Of a DNA stretch of 64,000 nt, positions 30,476 to 38,664 are shown in pieces. The first letter of the stretch is position 1, and each line of letters starts with the position of its first letter. Under the pieces are notes generated by a model, which was given only the letters and a program-made list of their open reading frames with translations, was not told the origin of the DNA and did no database searches. The position numbers were made by a program, and so were the translations under genes. The DNA is from a bacterium (lineage in GTDB: Bacteria > Myxococcota_A > Polyangia > Nannocystales > Nannocystaceae), in NCBI GenBank assembly GCA_024742475.1, contig JANSYI010000003.1:248001-312000 (forward strand). Direction: 5' to 3'.

Positions 30476-31429
30476 TCAGGATGCGCGCTCGCGGGGGCGC
30501 TCGTTGTGTCCGTCCAGGGCGGCCTTGACCTCATCCTGCAGGGTTTGGCCGCCTTCGATGCCGAAGTCGAGCGTGCGGATGGGGAACGGGATGCTCAGAC
30601 CGGCCTCGTCGAACGCCTTCTTGATCGCCTTGATCGCCTCGGACTTGCCGCGCAGGTAGCTGCCCGGGTCCGCACCGTAGGGGACCCAAAAACGCACCTC
30701 GAGGTCGATCGAGCTGCCACCGAAGCCCTGGAAGAAGACCTGCACGGGTTTCTCGGACGCGCAGTCGTCGAGCGTGGAGACGGCGTCCATTGCGGTCTGC
30801 TCGGCGAGGTCGAGGTCGTCGGCGTACGAGACGCCCACGGGGACGTCGATGCGCCGAAACTGGGCCTCGGAGTTGTTCGTGAGCGACTCGGCGAAGATCT
30901 TGCGGTTGGGGATCAGCACCAACTCCCCGGTGAACTTGCGCAGCGAAGTCGCCCGAAGCCCGACGTGCTCGACGGTGCCGACGAACGAGTTCGTGGCGAT
31001 GGTGTCGCCGACCGCGAAGGGCTGCTTGACCGACATGATGACGCCCGCCATGAAGTTTGCGGCGATGTCTTGGAACGCGAAGCCCAGCGCGAGGCCGACG
31101 ACTCCGACCCCGGCGAGTGCGGTCGCGACCGCCTTGTCGAGGGCGAGCGCGTTGAGGGCGAGGACCAGTCCCAAGACGATCAGGGCCAGCCTCGTCACGC
31201 TGGTGATGAGCTCGCGCAGCTGCGGAGAGAGGTCCGTCCGCTTCAGCCCGCGGCATGCCCAACGGGCGACGGCCTTCGAGAGCATGACCGAGAGCACGAC
31301 GATGACGAGCGCGACGCCGAGGTTGGGCAGCATCTCGAGCGCCGTTGCTCCCCAGCTCTGCAGCTTGTCCCAGATCGCAGAGACGGGTTCGGACAGGACG
31401 GCTTCAGGGGCCTCGGGGGCGTAGCGCAT
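30476..31429 (-). CDS. mscS: Small-conductance mechanosensitive channel, MscS family
   Basis: A 317-residue channel that opens under membrane tension on osmotic downshock. Three membrane helices are seen; the pore-lining TM3 is the Gly/Ala-rich ALAGVGVVGLALGFAFQD. It is followed by the beta domain with KQPFAVGDTI, GTVEHVGLRAT and the LVLIPNRKIF segment, all MscS signatures. ATG 31429 is preferred over an ATG ten codons upstream. Confidence 0.94.
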   Translation of the reverse strand: MRYAPEAPEAVLSEPVSAIWDKLQSWGATALEMLPNLGVALVIVVLSVMLSKAVARWACRGLKRTDLSPQLRELITSVTRLALIVLGLVLALNALALDKAVATALAGVGVVGLALGFAFQDIAANFMAGVIMSVKQPFAVGDTIATNSFVGTVEHVGLRATSLRKFTGELVLIPNRKIFAESLTNNSEAQFRRIDVPVGVSYADDLDLAEQTAMDAVSTLDDCASEKPVQVFFQGFGGSSIDLEVRFWVPYGADPGSYLRGKSEAIKAIKKAFDEAGLSIPFPIRTLDFGIEGGQTLQDEVKAALDGHNERPRERAS

Positions 31430-31543
31430 ACGCCTCGCACTAAGCAGGACCCGTGCCACTCACCGGGGAGGCGCCTCCCAGGCACTTGTCGCCTGCAGAC
31501 GGCGCTCAGCGCGAGCACCAGCGCACGACCGAGCGCTCGCGCA

Positions 31544-31587
31544 CGGCTTGGCCGGCCGCAGCGAGGGGCCTCTGCGAAAGGCCCCTG
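31544..31587. repeat. Hairpin repeat copy 1 (44 bp)
   Basis: A 44-bp element starting CGGCTTGGCCGGCCGCAGCG and ending in a hairpin AGGGGCCTCTGCGAAAGGCCCCT (arms AGGGGCCT.../...AGGCCCCT). An almost identical copy, one base different, lies 98 bp further on. Between the copies is another small hairpin GGCGCC-GAAA-GGCGCC (31605-31620). The elements sit in a 261-bp gap between the mscS start and the barrel gene stop. They could be REP-like elements or duplicated terminators. Confidence 0.75.
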
Positions 31588-31641
31588 CGAAGACAAACGA
31601 ACCAGGCGCCGAAAGGCGCCCGTTTGGGGTGAAGCGAAGGG

Positions 31642-31685
31642 CGGCTTGGCCGGCCGCAGCGAGGGGCCTTTGCGAAAGGCCCCTG
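31642..31685. repeat. Hairpin repeat copy 2 (44 bp)
   Basis: The second copy of the element, differing from the first only at one pyrimidine in the hairpin arm, which makes the stem here perfect (AGGGGCCTTT-GCG-AAAGGCCCCT). It ends 5 bp from the stop of the outer-membrane barrel gene, the position of a terminator, although no T-rich tract follows on the minus strand. Confidence 0.75.
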
Positions 31686-31690
31686 TATAG

Positions 31691-32359
31691 TTAAAACCGC
31701 CAGCCGACCATCGCGGTGATGTCGAAGGTGTGCGCGCCGTAGTCGTCGCGGTTGTCGTCGTCGTCTTCGGGGACGAAGAGCCAGCTGCCACCGAGCTCTC
31801 CGCCCAGGAACAGCCCGCGCCAGACTGTCGCCTGCACGCCTGCACCGAGGCCGAGGTTGAACCCGACGTCGGTGCCGTCGCTTTGAAAGCCGGCGACCGG
31901 GCTCTCGATGGAGGAGTCGTACGCGATGATTCCGACGCCCGGCGCAATCCGGCCGTAGACGAAGGCGTCGTCGAACAACGCGCCGAGGCGCACCTCGGGG
32001 ACCACGCGAAAGACGTTGACGGAGAAGTCGCAGTCGACGAGGTCGTTGCAGGCATCGATCGCGTCGTCGATGTCGTCGTCGAGGTTGACCGGCATGTGCT
32101 GGAACCCGAGTCCAAGCCCGACCCCCAAGCGCCCGCCACCGGGGTTGAGCAGCATTCCGCCGCCGAGGCCCCACTGATAGCTCGGATCGGCGAAGTCTTC
32201 GACGTCCTCATCGCCCAGGGGAACGGCGATGATGCCGGGGGACAGGTAGATGTAGCCCTCACGGTCGGCCGCGTGCGCCTCGGAGGGCGCGAGCGCGCAG
32301 GCACCCGCACAGACGGCGAGAGAGAAGCCCCAGGAGACGACGCGGCGGATCATGGTCAT
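31691..32359 (-). CDS. Outer-membrane beta-barrel protein
   Basis: A 222-residue protein with a cleavable signal peptide (cut probably after AHA, about residue 30). Alternating hydrophobic strands rich in Gly and aromatic residues and a C-terminal VGWRF ending in Phe are the marks of a small outer-membrane barrel (OmpA/OmpW-like size). Asp-rich loops (LDDDIDDAIDAC, EDDDDNRDD) might bind cations. Its ATG overlaps the stop of the short LysR-like gene by four bases (ATGA), so the two are co-translated. The ligand is unknown. Confidence 0.82.
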   Translation of the reverse strand: MTMIRRVVSWGFSLAVCAGACALAPSEAHAADREGYIYLSPGIIAVPLGDEDVEDFADPSYQWGLGGGMLLNPGGGRLGVGLGLGFQHMPVNLDDDIDDAIDACNDLVDCDFSVNVFRVVPEVRLGALFDDAFVYGRIAPGVGIIAYDSSIESPVAGFQSDGTDVGFNLGLGAGVQATVWRGLFLGGELGGSWLFVPEDDDDNRDDYGAHTFDITAMVGWRF

Positions 32360-32703
32360 GGCGACAGGCTGCCGAAGGTTTGAGGCCTCGCAACCGTGCG
32401 CCCCGCGATTTTCGAAGGCGCGCTCTCACACGGTGGCTCGGGCGCGCCTTCGGCACGAACGGCGAGCCGAGCGTCCTCGACCGCCTCGAGGATCGCCCGC
32501 GCCCGCGGCAGCAGACGTGCGCCGGCAGGGAGCAGCTTCATGCCGCGCGGACATCGTTCGAACAGTGGCGCACCGAGCTCGTCCTCGAGGCTTCGAATGC
32601 GGCGCGTCAACGGAGGTTGCGAGACGTGCAGTCGTTGTGCGGCCCTGCCGACGTGGGCTTCTTCGGCGACGGCGACGAACGACTCGAGCTGCACGAGCGA
32701 CAT
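32356..32703 (-). CDS. LysR-type DNA-binding domain protein lacking effector domain
   Basis: A 115-residue protein consisting of a normal LysR winged helix-turn-helix (residues 1-60: QLESFVAVAEEAHVGRAAQRLHVSQPPLT in outline) plus the linker helix to about residue 85, then a short unrelated tail. The roughly 200-residue effector-binding domain is absent. It is either a stand-alone DNA-binding protein or the remnant of a truncated regulator. Intact HTH residues and tight coupling to the barrel gene favour function. A palindrome of LysR type lies 36 bp upstream of its start. Confidence 0.75.
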   Translation of the reverse strand: MSLVQLESFVAVAEEAHVGRAAQRLHVSQPPLTRRIRSLEDELGAPLFERCPRGMKLLPAGARLLPRARAILEAVEDARLAVRAEGAPEPPCESAPSKIAGRTVARPQTFGSLSP

Positions 32704-32738
32704 CCCCAGAGGATACCGCGAACCCTCGGCGCGACCCG

Positions 32739-32753
32739 ATACCGAATCGGTAT
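32739..32753. promoter_or_regulatory. Putative LysR-type operator (T-N11-A palindrome)
   Basis: A perfect 7-1-7 inverted repeat ATACCGA-A-TCGGTAT in the 86-bp divergent region between the short LysR gene and map. The T at position 2 and A at position 14 satisfy the T-N11-A rule of LysR-family boxes, and the AT-rich ends stand out from the GC-rich surroundings. An extra half site GATACCG occurs at 32712-32718. Confidence 0.6.
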
Positions 32754-32789
32754 TGGACGCGCTGCGCCCTCGCGCGTCAATACGAGCGC

Positions 32790-33551
32790 ATGAGCATCAC
32801 CGTGCACGACGCGACCGAGGTGGAGGCCATCGTGCGCGCGGGGGCGGTCGCCGCCGCGACCCTGCAGGCCGTGTGCACACGCGTGCGGGCGGGCATCTGC
32901 ACCGCGGACATCGACGCGTGGGTCCGAGAGGACACGGCCGCCCGAGGGGCAACACCGAGCCAGCTGGGCTACCAAGGCTTCCCCGCCGCCGTATGTACGA
33001 GCGTGGGGTCGGTCGTGTGCCATGGCATCCCGTCGAAGGCCACCGTGCTCCGAGACGGCGACCTGATCAACGTCGACGTCACGAGCTGCTTCGAGGGCTT
33101 TCACGGCGACACGTCCCGCACCCTGCTCATCGGGACGGTCGACGCGGACACGCGCCGGGTCACCGAGGCGGCCCGGGCCGCGATGTGGGCGGGCATCGAG
33201 GCGGTGCGGCCTGGCGCGCGTCTGGGCGACGTCGGTGCGGAGATCGAGGCTTGCGCGACCGCGTTCGGCTGCAGCGTCGTCCGCGAGTTCGGCGGCCACG
33301 GCATTGGCGCGCGCATGCACATGCCTCCGCACGTCGAGCACACCGGCCGACCGGGCAGGGGGCCACGCCTCCGTCCGGGCATGGCCTTCACGATCGAGCC
33401 CATGCTCACCCTGCACCCCGTCGGCCTCGAGCTCGACGAGGACGGCTGGACGTGCCGCACCGCCGACGGCAGCCCGAGCGCGCAGTTCGAGCACACGATC
33501 GTCGTCACCGAAGCGGGAGCGCTGGTCACCACGCTCGCCGAGGGCGCGTAG
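32790..33551 (+). CDS. map: Methionine aminopeptidase, type I
   Basis: A 253-residue dimetal enzyme that removes the initiator Met from nascent proteins. All five metal ligands are present: D96 (NVDV), D107 (HGDTSR), H170 (GGHGIG), E203 (TIEPM) and E234 (FEHT), with substrate-pocket H78 (VCHGIP). It has no N-terminal zinc-finger extension. It is not beside secY or infA as in many genomes and could be a second copy. The start ATG 32790 lies 37 bp after the LysR-type palindrome. Confidence 0.95.
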   Translation: MSITVHDATEVEAIVRAGAVAAATLQAVCTRVRAGICTADIDAWVREDTAARGATPSQLGYQGFPAAVCTSVGSVVCHGIPSKATVLRDGDLINVDVTSCFEGFHGDTSRTLLIGTVDADTRRVTEAARAAMWAGIEAVRPGARLGDVGAEIEACATAFGCSVVREFGGHGIGARMHMPPHVEHTGRPGRGPRLRPGMAFTIEPMLTLHPVGLELDEDGWTCRTADGSPSAQFEHTIVVTEAGALVTTLAEGA

Positions 33552-33570
33552 CCGACCGTGGGGACGGCGG

Positions 33571-33975
33571 CTAGCGCGGTCGGTGGTCGGTGCCCTCGCC
33601 CGCGGTGATGAACAAGGCCGTGGCCGAGCCCTGCACGTCGGCCGTGTGCCAGACGCCCGGCGGGTTGATCGCGTACTCGCCGGCCCGCAACGTGATGCGC
33701 TCGACCTTGCCGTCGGCCTCATCGCCGATCTGCTGGATCAACGTCAACTCGCCCGCCGTGCACACGACGACCTCGGCTCCGTGGGGATGAACCTCCCACG
33801 CGGTCCACGGCGCGTCGAACGTGTGCAGCGCCACGAGCCGGCCCTCGACGCCGTCGTCTCCGTGCCGGGCCCCGTACCCCGCGTACCAGGCCATCTCCCC
33901 GGTGAACTCGGGTTGCGTCACCGCAGAGCCCCCGCGTCCCAAGTGGATCGGATGCTGTTCGAGCTTCGTCGTCAT
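33571..33975 (-). CDS. Cupin-domain protein
   Basis: A 134-residue single-domain cupin. Motif 1 is recognisable as WEVHPHGAEVVVCTAGELTLI (His, His, Glu metal ligands) and motif 2 as AINPPGVWHTADV with a His. Such proteins bind a divalent metal and range from isomerases to sugar- or signal-binding proteins, so the function is open. It converges on map with a 19-bp gap. Confidence 0.85.
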   Translation of the reverse strand: MTTKLEQHPIHLGRGGSAVTQPEFTGEMAWYAGYGARHGDDGVEGRLVALHTFDAPWTAWEVHPHGAEVVVCTAGELTLIQQIGDEADGKVERITLRAGEYAINPPGVWHTADVQGSATALFITAGEGTDHRPR

Positions 33976-34077
33976 CCAGACAGCCTACCGCCGCGGAGTT
34001 GTTCTCGGCCACGCTCTTGCGAGGGGCCGGCCGGGCTCGAGGACGTCGGGCTTCGCCACAGCTCCTCCCGCGCCCGC

Positions 34078-35778
34078 TCAGGGCTCGACGAGCGCGACCG
34101 CGCTGCGCTCGTCGCAGCCGTTCGACAGGTCGATCGCGTGGGCCACGATGCGCCACGGCCCCTCGCTGCCCGGCTCGGTGACGAGCTCGAAGATGGACTC
34201 GTCACACGGCGGCGTCTTGATGGTGCCGCACAGGCGGGGGTTGCCGGGCTCGTCGTGGTCGAGGTCACCGACCATGGCCGAGTCGAGAATGGGACCGTCA
34301 GCGGTCGAGAATAGCAGCCGCGTCGCGGACTCATCGATCGCGTAGAGGTCTCGCATCTCCAGGACGATGACCTCGTTCCAGCCGTCGCTGTCGACGTCTC
34401 CGAAGTCGGCGTCGACCTTGAACGGGCCCGACGCGTCGAGCGGCTCGGTCTGCCACCCTCCGTCCCAGTAGATCCGTGAGGGGAGTCCAAGGGCGACGAC
34501 GAAGCTCGGTCGCGACTCGTCACCGAACGCTCCGAACCCCATGGCGTCGAAGAAGGACACCTCCGGAAACGTCGTCGTCGACCAGGACCCGTCGTAGTCG
34601 AAGAGGACGGGCACAGCCTCTGATGTGCCCGTCAAGACCTCGCTTCGTCCGTCGAGGTCGATATCTCCGGCGACCACCCGTTCGGTATCCACGGCGGTGG
34701 ATGACAACCCCTGCGTCCATGCGTCCCCCTCCTGCGTGTACACAGTGAGGAAGTCGTGCCCCCCAACGACGACGTCGTTGTGTCCGTCGCCGTCGAAGTC
34801 GGCGATCGCGACGTCTTGCAAGCGCGGGTGGGGGATGACGTCGACGGCAGATTCGTGCCATGCGTCGTCGAAGAAGTCGTAGGCCAGGATCAGACCGGGC
34901 ACCGGCGGATCTTCCGGGTCCGCGACGTATTGTTCGAGCACGAGCACGATCTCCGGTTCCTCGTCGCCGTCGATGTCGCCGACGGCCACCCCCTCGGCGT
35001 GCCGGCCCCCATCGCTCGGATCGTCCGACTCGGCGCCGTACGGGCCGCCGACCTCCTCGACCACCCACGCGTCGTCGAACGGGTCGTAGTGAACGATGGA
35101 CAGATACCCTTTGCCGCTGACGATCTCCTCGAGCCCGTCGCCATCCACGTCGTTGATGGTGAGGCTCTCGCTCCCCAGCAGCTCCACCGTGTCCACGACG
35201 ATCGCCGGACCGTCCTCGTCGACCTCGAGGATGCGGACAGCGTCCTGCAGCGTTTCACGCTGGGTCAGGGCCACCTCGCGGTCACGCTCGAGCAGGCGAA
35301 CGGCAATCGACGGCGTAAGGCCTGGGCCTTCATCGGTGGGCAGCCGCTGACCATCGTCGCCGCCCACGACGCGATGAAGCGCGAGGTGCATGGGGCCGCA
35401 CGGGCCCTCCTTGCACGTCGTCTCGAGCACGGCCGTCCGATCGCCAACCAGACTGAGCGTGACGTCGTGGGCGCATGCGTCGGTGGGTTCCAAGCCGCCT
35501 GAACTCGATCCGTCGCCACTCTCGGACGTGCCGGGGGCCGTGGTCGTGGTGTCGGAGGTGCCCGGTGCGCCGGTCGAACCCGACGTCGTGGACGCACCGG
35601 TCGAACCGGAGTCACTCGAGGACTCCGCGGCGGTGCTCGACCCCTGCGCGCCGGATGTCGTGTCGCCGGCGGGCCCCGGGGTCGCCGATCCTCCGCAGGC
35701 GACCATCGAGCACGGCACGAGCCCAACGAGGAGTGCGACTCGAGCTGCGCGAACCGTGGCTACGGAGGCGATCATCAT
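34078..35778 (-). CDS. FG-GAP/VCBS-repeat lipoprotein (propeller)
   Basis: A 566-residue surface lipoprotein. The start is MMIASVATVRAARVALLVG..., with a lipobox MVAC about residue 28; ATG 35775 is equally possible. A Ser/Thr/Gly linker covers about 30-95. At least five FG-GAP/VCBS loops follow (DVDGDGLEEI, DIDGDEEPEI, DFDGDGHNDV, DIDLDGRSEV, DVDSDGWNEV), giving a calcium-stabilised beta-propeller. Cys residues near the C terminus may form disulfides. The role is probably surface recognition, without known ligand. Confidence 0.85.
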   Translation of the reverse strand: MMIASVATVRAARVALLVGLVPCSMVACGGSATPGPAGDTTSGAQGSSTAAESSSDSGSTGASTTSGSTGAPGTSDTTTTAPGTSESGDGSSSGGLEPTDACAHDVTLSLVGDRTAVLETTCKEGPCGPMHLALHRVVGGDDGQRLPTDEGPGLTPSIAVRLLERDREVALTQRETLQDAVRILEVDEDGPAIVVDTVELLGSESLTINDVDGDGLEEIVSGKGYLSIVHYDPFDDAWVVEEVGGPYGAESDDPSDGGRHAEGVAVGDIDGDEEPEIVLVLEQYVADPEDPPVPGLILAYDFFDDAWHESAVDVIPHPRLQDVAIADFDGDGHNDVVVGGHDFLTVYTQEGDAWTQGLSSTAVDTERVVAGDIDLDGRSEVLTGTSEAVPVLFDYDGSWSTTTFPEVSFFDAMGFGAFGDESRPSFVVALGLPSRIYWDGGWQTEPLDASGPFKVDADFGDVDSDGWNEVIVLEMRDLYAIDESATRLLFSTADGPILDSAMVGDLDHDEPGNPRLCGTIKTPPCDESIFELVTEPGSEGPWRIVAHAIDLSNGCDERSAVALVEP

Positions 35779-35904
35779 GGGTGGTCGTCCCGGTGGGCCG
35801 CCTTTCGTTCCCACGTTCTGGACCATGGGCGGTCCCCTGAGCAAAGCACGCCGAACGCCGCGGGGTCGAACGTCCCCGCGATCGGCTCGTGGGCCTTGCC
35901 TCCG

Positions 35905-36564
35905 CTACCCCTCGTCGAGCACGAGCAGCGACCAGGCGAACATGCCCCCGCAGCCGACGCCGTCGAGGTCGTCGCGGTCTGACGGTGGAGCATCGATCGC
36001 CGCCTGCAGGGTCTCGGCTCCGAATACGGCGCTGCAGTAGCGGAGGTTCCCGTCGCCGTCGATGTCCCAGTCATAGCGGGCGAAGGTGCCGGCACCATCG
36101 TCGCCTGCGACCCACCGCGCCTGGTCGTCGACCTCCTCGTAGGTGAGCACGGACATGCCGAAGTCTCCGCCGAAGTCGATGGTCCAGGTATCGCCCGTGA
36201 CGATATGGGTCTGAAAGTCCTTTTTCCCCGGTCCGTACGTCTCGATGTACGTGCCCGCGACGTCGGAGATCCCGTCCAGCGCAGCTCCGGTACTCGAGCC
36301 GCCGCTCTCCTCGCCCGAAGACGAGCCGAGCCCAGTGCTGCCGTCGCCCTCTGTGGTGGTCGAGGCGTCGGTGGTCGACTCGCCGGTGGTCGACGCGTCC
36401 GAGGTCGAGCCTGGGTCGGTGCTCGAGGAGTCCGCGCCCGTCGTGGCGGTCACCGCGCCCGTCGAGCCGTCGGTGCCGGCGTTGCCTTCGTCGCCCCCGT
36501 CGTCGCAGGAAAAGAGGAACAGGGAAGACAGAGCGAGCGGCAGCGCCGCGATACGTTGAAACAT
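35905..36564 (-). CDS. Lipoprotein with Ser/Thr-rich linker, function unknown
   Basis: A 219-residue lipoprotein. MFQRIAALPLALSSLFLFSC is the signal with a LFSC lipobox, and GGACC precedes the ATG. Residues 30-105 are a Ser/Thr/Gly/Asp linker. The 110-residue C-terminal domain begins ISDVAGTYIETYGPG and contains DTWTIDFGGDFG and DIDGDGNLRYC; it looks like a compact beta domain but matches no family I know. It shares an upstream region with the metal-uptake operon in the opposite direction. Confidence 0.75.
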   Translation of the reverse strand: MFQRIAALPLALSSLFLFSCDDGGDEGNAGTDGSTGAVTATTGADSSSTDPGSTSDASTTGESTTDASTTTEGDGSTGLGSSSGEESGGSSTGAALDGISDVAGTYIETYGPGKKDFQTHIVTGDTWTIDFGGDFGMSVLTYEEVDDQARWVAGDDGAGTFARYDWDIDGDGNLRYCSAVFGAETLQAAIDAPPSDRDDLDGVGCGGMFAWSLLVLDEG

Positions 36565-36936
36565 GACTGTGGTCCTTCTCGCTCCGTCCTTCGCGGAGCG
36601 TCGGGGTTTTGGCCAAGGCAGGTATCGGGCTTGCGAGCACACCGCTCACACACCGTTGCGGGACAGCCGCGGAGTCTCACCGCGTTCCCTCTTGCGCCGC
36701 CGCATGGCGGACCTTCGACGCCGGCCTCGTACCCGAATGGCGGGACAGGTGTCAACCACGCCTGGCCTCCAGCGGTGAATTTGAAAACGGATACCTCTCG
36801 ATCTGCTGATGGGGGACGCTATACTCGCGCAGCGCGCCTCTCATTGATGGATTCTGCGTTTGTTGATTTTGAAGTTGACTTTCAAAATGAATCCGGCAAA
36901 GTCCGCCACGGTTCTCTCCTTCACGGACAGCACGCC
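36565..36936. promoter_or_regulatory. 372-bp divergent regulatory region
   Basis: The longest gene-free stretch of the window, between the starts of a minus-strand lipoprotein and the DUF4856 lipoprotein. I see no plausible coding sequence; short open frames are Arg/Cys-rich shadows. Base composition turns AT-rich from about 36776. A TATACT at 36820-36825 is a good -10 for the plus strand, but no matching -35 is obvious. The palindrome at 36866-36888 lies between this and the start codon. Confidence 0.6.
36866..36888. promoter_or_regulatory. AT-rich perfect palindrome, putative metal-responsive operator
   Basis: Two perfect 8-base arms, ATTTTGAA and TTCAAAAT, flank the 7-base GTTGACT. It lies 48 bp upstream of the DUF4856 start codon and about 40 bp downstream of a TATACT. 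It is strikingly AT-rich in a high-GC genome. Size (23 bp) and position suggest an operator for a Fur/DtxR-like dimer, although the sequence is not the classical GATAATGATAATC Fur box. The spacer contains TTGACT, which could double as a -35. Confidence 0.55.
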
Positions 36937-38529
36937 ATGATTCGCAACCGCTACCTTCTGACCTGCTTGATTCCTGCCGCTCTGACCTTCGCCGCCTGTG
37001 GTGACGACGGGTCCGAGACCGGCGCTTCGGGTGAAACCGAGGCGACGACCGCTGACACCGAGTCGGGGGCCGATCCCACCGGTGAGACCGACCCCGGTGA
37101 GACCGATCCTTCGGGCGAAACCGACCCCGATACGACCGACACCGACACCGACACGGACGGTGAGACGGAGGGCGACACCGACGGTGGTGAGCTCGTCGTT
37201 CCCGACACCTACGAGTTCGAGAGTCGCTTCGAGGAGGGCGTCAGCAGCGTGGCCTACGGCGGCCAGACGTTCCGCCAGGTGCTCATCTCTTCGCTGAAGT
37301 CGGAGATGGGGCTCATCCAGACCGAGATCGATCGCGGCACAATCTTCGAAGAAGGTCAGGTCGCGGCGCGGCTGAGCTTCTACGTCGACTTCGACGGGGA
37401 GACCTCCAGCGAGGTCCCCCACCTCGTCGCGACGACCCCGGCGCCGCTTCAGACCGTGTTCGGCGACCTGGGCAGCGGCTCCAACCTGGTCGACAAGATC
37501 GCCGGCAACGACGCTGACCCTCAGCACCAAGACTGGTCCAGCGACATGATCGGCTGGGACGCGTCCGACAACCCCGAGGACCTCGTCCGCGACTGGATCG
37601 AGGCATGCGATGCGCTCGCGGTGGCCTACTCGAGCGGCGACATCCCCGTCGACCCCGATGGCGTGCAGATCGCCACGTGGTTCGTATCGGCCGAAGGTTT
37701 GGACTACCAGCAGCTTCTGCAGAAATTCCTGCTCGGCGCCGTCAACTACAGCCAGGGCACCGACGACTACCTCGATGACGCGTCGGACAACGGCATCAAC
37801 TCCGACAACACGATGCCCGACGATGGCGCGCCGTACACCTCGCTCGAGCACCAGTGGGACGAAGGCTTCGGGTACTGGGGCGCGTCTCGCAACTACCTCG
37901 AGTACGAGGACGGCGAGATCGCGACCTCGGAGGGACGTCCGGAGTTCGTCGACGGCTACAACGACGCCAACGGAGACGACGCGATCGACCTTCAGTCCGA
38001 GATCAACTTCGCAGCGTCGGTCAACGCCGGCAAGCGTGACGTCGGCGCGGCTGCGTTGGGCGCCCCCACGGACTACACCGCGCAGACCATGCAGGCGTTC
38101 CTCACGGGGCGGGCGATCATCACCCATGCCGATGGCGCGCTCTCCGACGAGGACTTTGCGATGTTGCAGGAGCAGCGGGACATCGCCGTCGACGGGTGGG
38201 AGCGGTCCCTCGCAGCGACCGCGATTCACTACTTCAACGACACGATCAAGGACACCCTCGCCGACGAGTACAGCTTCGCGGATCACACGAAGCACTGGGG
38301 CGAGCTCAAGGGGTTCTTGCTGGCGCTGCAGTTCAACCCTCGCGCGCAGGTCAGCGACGAAGACCTGCAGACGATCCACGAGATGGTCGGCACCGCGCCG
38401 CTCTTCCCCACCGACAGCGGCGTGGCGCAGTACATCGCCGACCTCGTGGCAGCCCGGAACATGCTGGCCGAGGCCTACGCGTTCGACGACGCCCTGATCG
38501 GCGACGACTTTGGTGAAAACGGCTGGTAA
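36937..38529 (+). CDS. DUF4856-family lipoprotein
   Basis: A 530-residue envelope lipoprotein. The signal MIRNRYLLTCLIPAALTFAAC fixes the start at ATG 36937; an in-frame ATG at 36847 would bury the signal. A Thr/Asp/Glu/Gly linker (about 25-85) precedes a large helical domain with DUF4856 features: YEFES...SSVAYGGQTFRQVL at its start and repeated QHQDW, EHQWDEGFGYWGA motifs. The family is frequently encoded next to imelysin-like proteins in putative iron-uptake loci; the exact function is unknown. It is separated from the imelysin gene by a strong terminator. Confidence 0.85.
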   Translation: MIRNRYLLTCLIPAALTFAACGDDGSETGASGETEATTADTESGADPTGETDPGETDPSGETDPDTTDTDTDTDGETEGDTDGGELVVPDTYEFESRFEEGVSSVAYGGQTFRQVLISSLKSEMGLIQTEIDRGTIFEEGQVAARLSFYVDFDGETSSEVPHLVATTPAPLQTVFGDLGSGSNLVDKIAGNDADPQHQDWSSDMIGWDASDNPEDLVRDWIEACDALAVAYSSGDIPVDPDGVQIATWFVSAEGLDYQQLLQKFLLGAVNYSQGTDDYLDDASDNGINSDNTMPDDGAPYTSLEHQWDEGFGYWGASRNYLEYEDGEIATSEGRPEFVDGYNDANGDDAIDLQSEINFAASVNAGKRDVGAAALGAPTDYTAQTMQAFLTGRAIITHADGALSDEDFAMLQEQRDIAVDGWERSLAATAIHYFNDTIKDTLADEYSFADHTKHWGELKGFLLALQFNPRAQVSDEDLQTIHEMVGTAPLFPTDSGVAQYIADLVAARNMLAEAYAFDDALIGDDFGENGW

Positions 38530-38546
38530 GCCGCTCCTTCTTCGCG

Positions 38547-38577
38547 AGCCCGCCCCGCGCGCGCGGGGCGGGCTTTT
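38547..38577 (+). terminator. Rho-independent terminator after DUF4856 gene
   Basis: A very GC-rich stem (AGCCCGCCCCGCGC pairing with GCGCGGGGCGGGCT) is followed directly by TTTT, 17 bp after the stop codon. It separates the DUF4856 gene from imelysin, so downstream genes need read-through or their own promoter in 38578-38664. Confidence 0.88.
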
Positions 38578-38664
38578 CGCGTCTGTAGGGGTGCGCAGCC
38601 CCACGTTGACGTTTCGCCCGGGCCGGGTAGCCTCCCGCACACTGCGCCGAAGGTTCTGATAATC

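Noticed and set aside
31544..31685. Paired repeats as ends of an insertion sequence
   Set aside because: Direct, not inverted, and no transposase or target duplication in the 54 bp between them.
36820..36825. TATACT as a confident sigma-70 promoter
   Set aside because: No acceptable -35 at 16-18 bp; TTGAAA at 36781 is 33 bp away. Mentioned only as part of the regulatory region.
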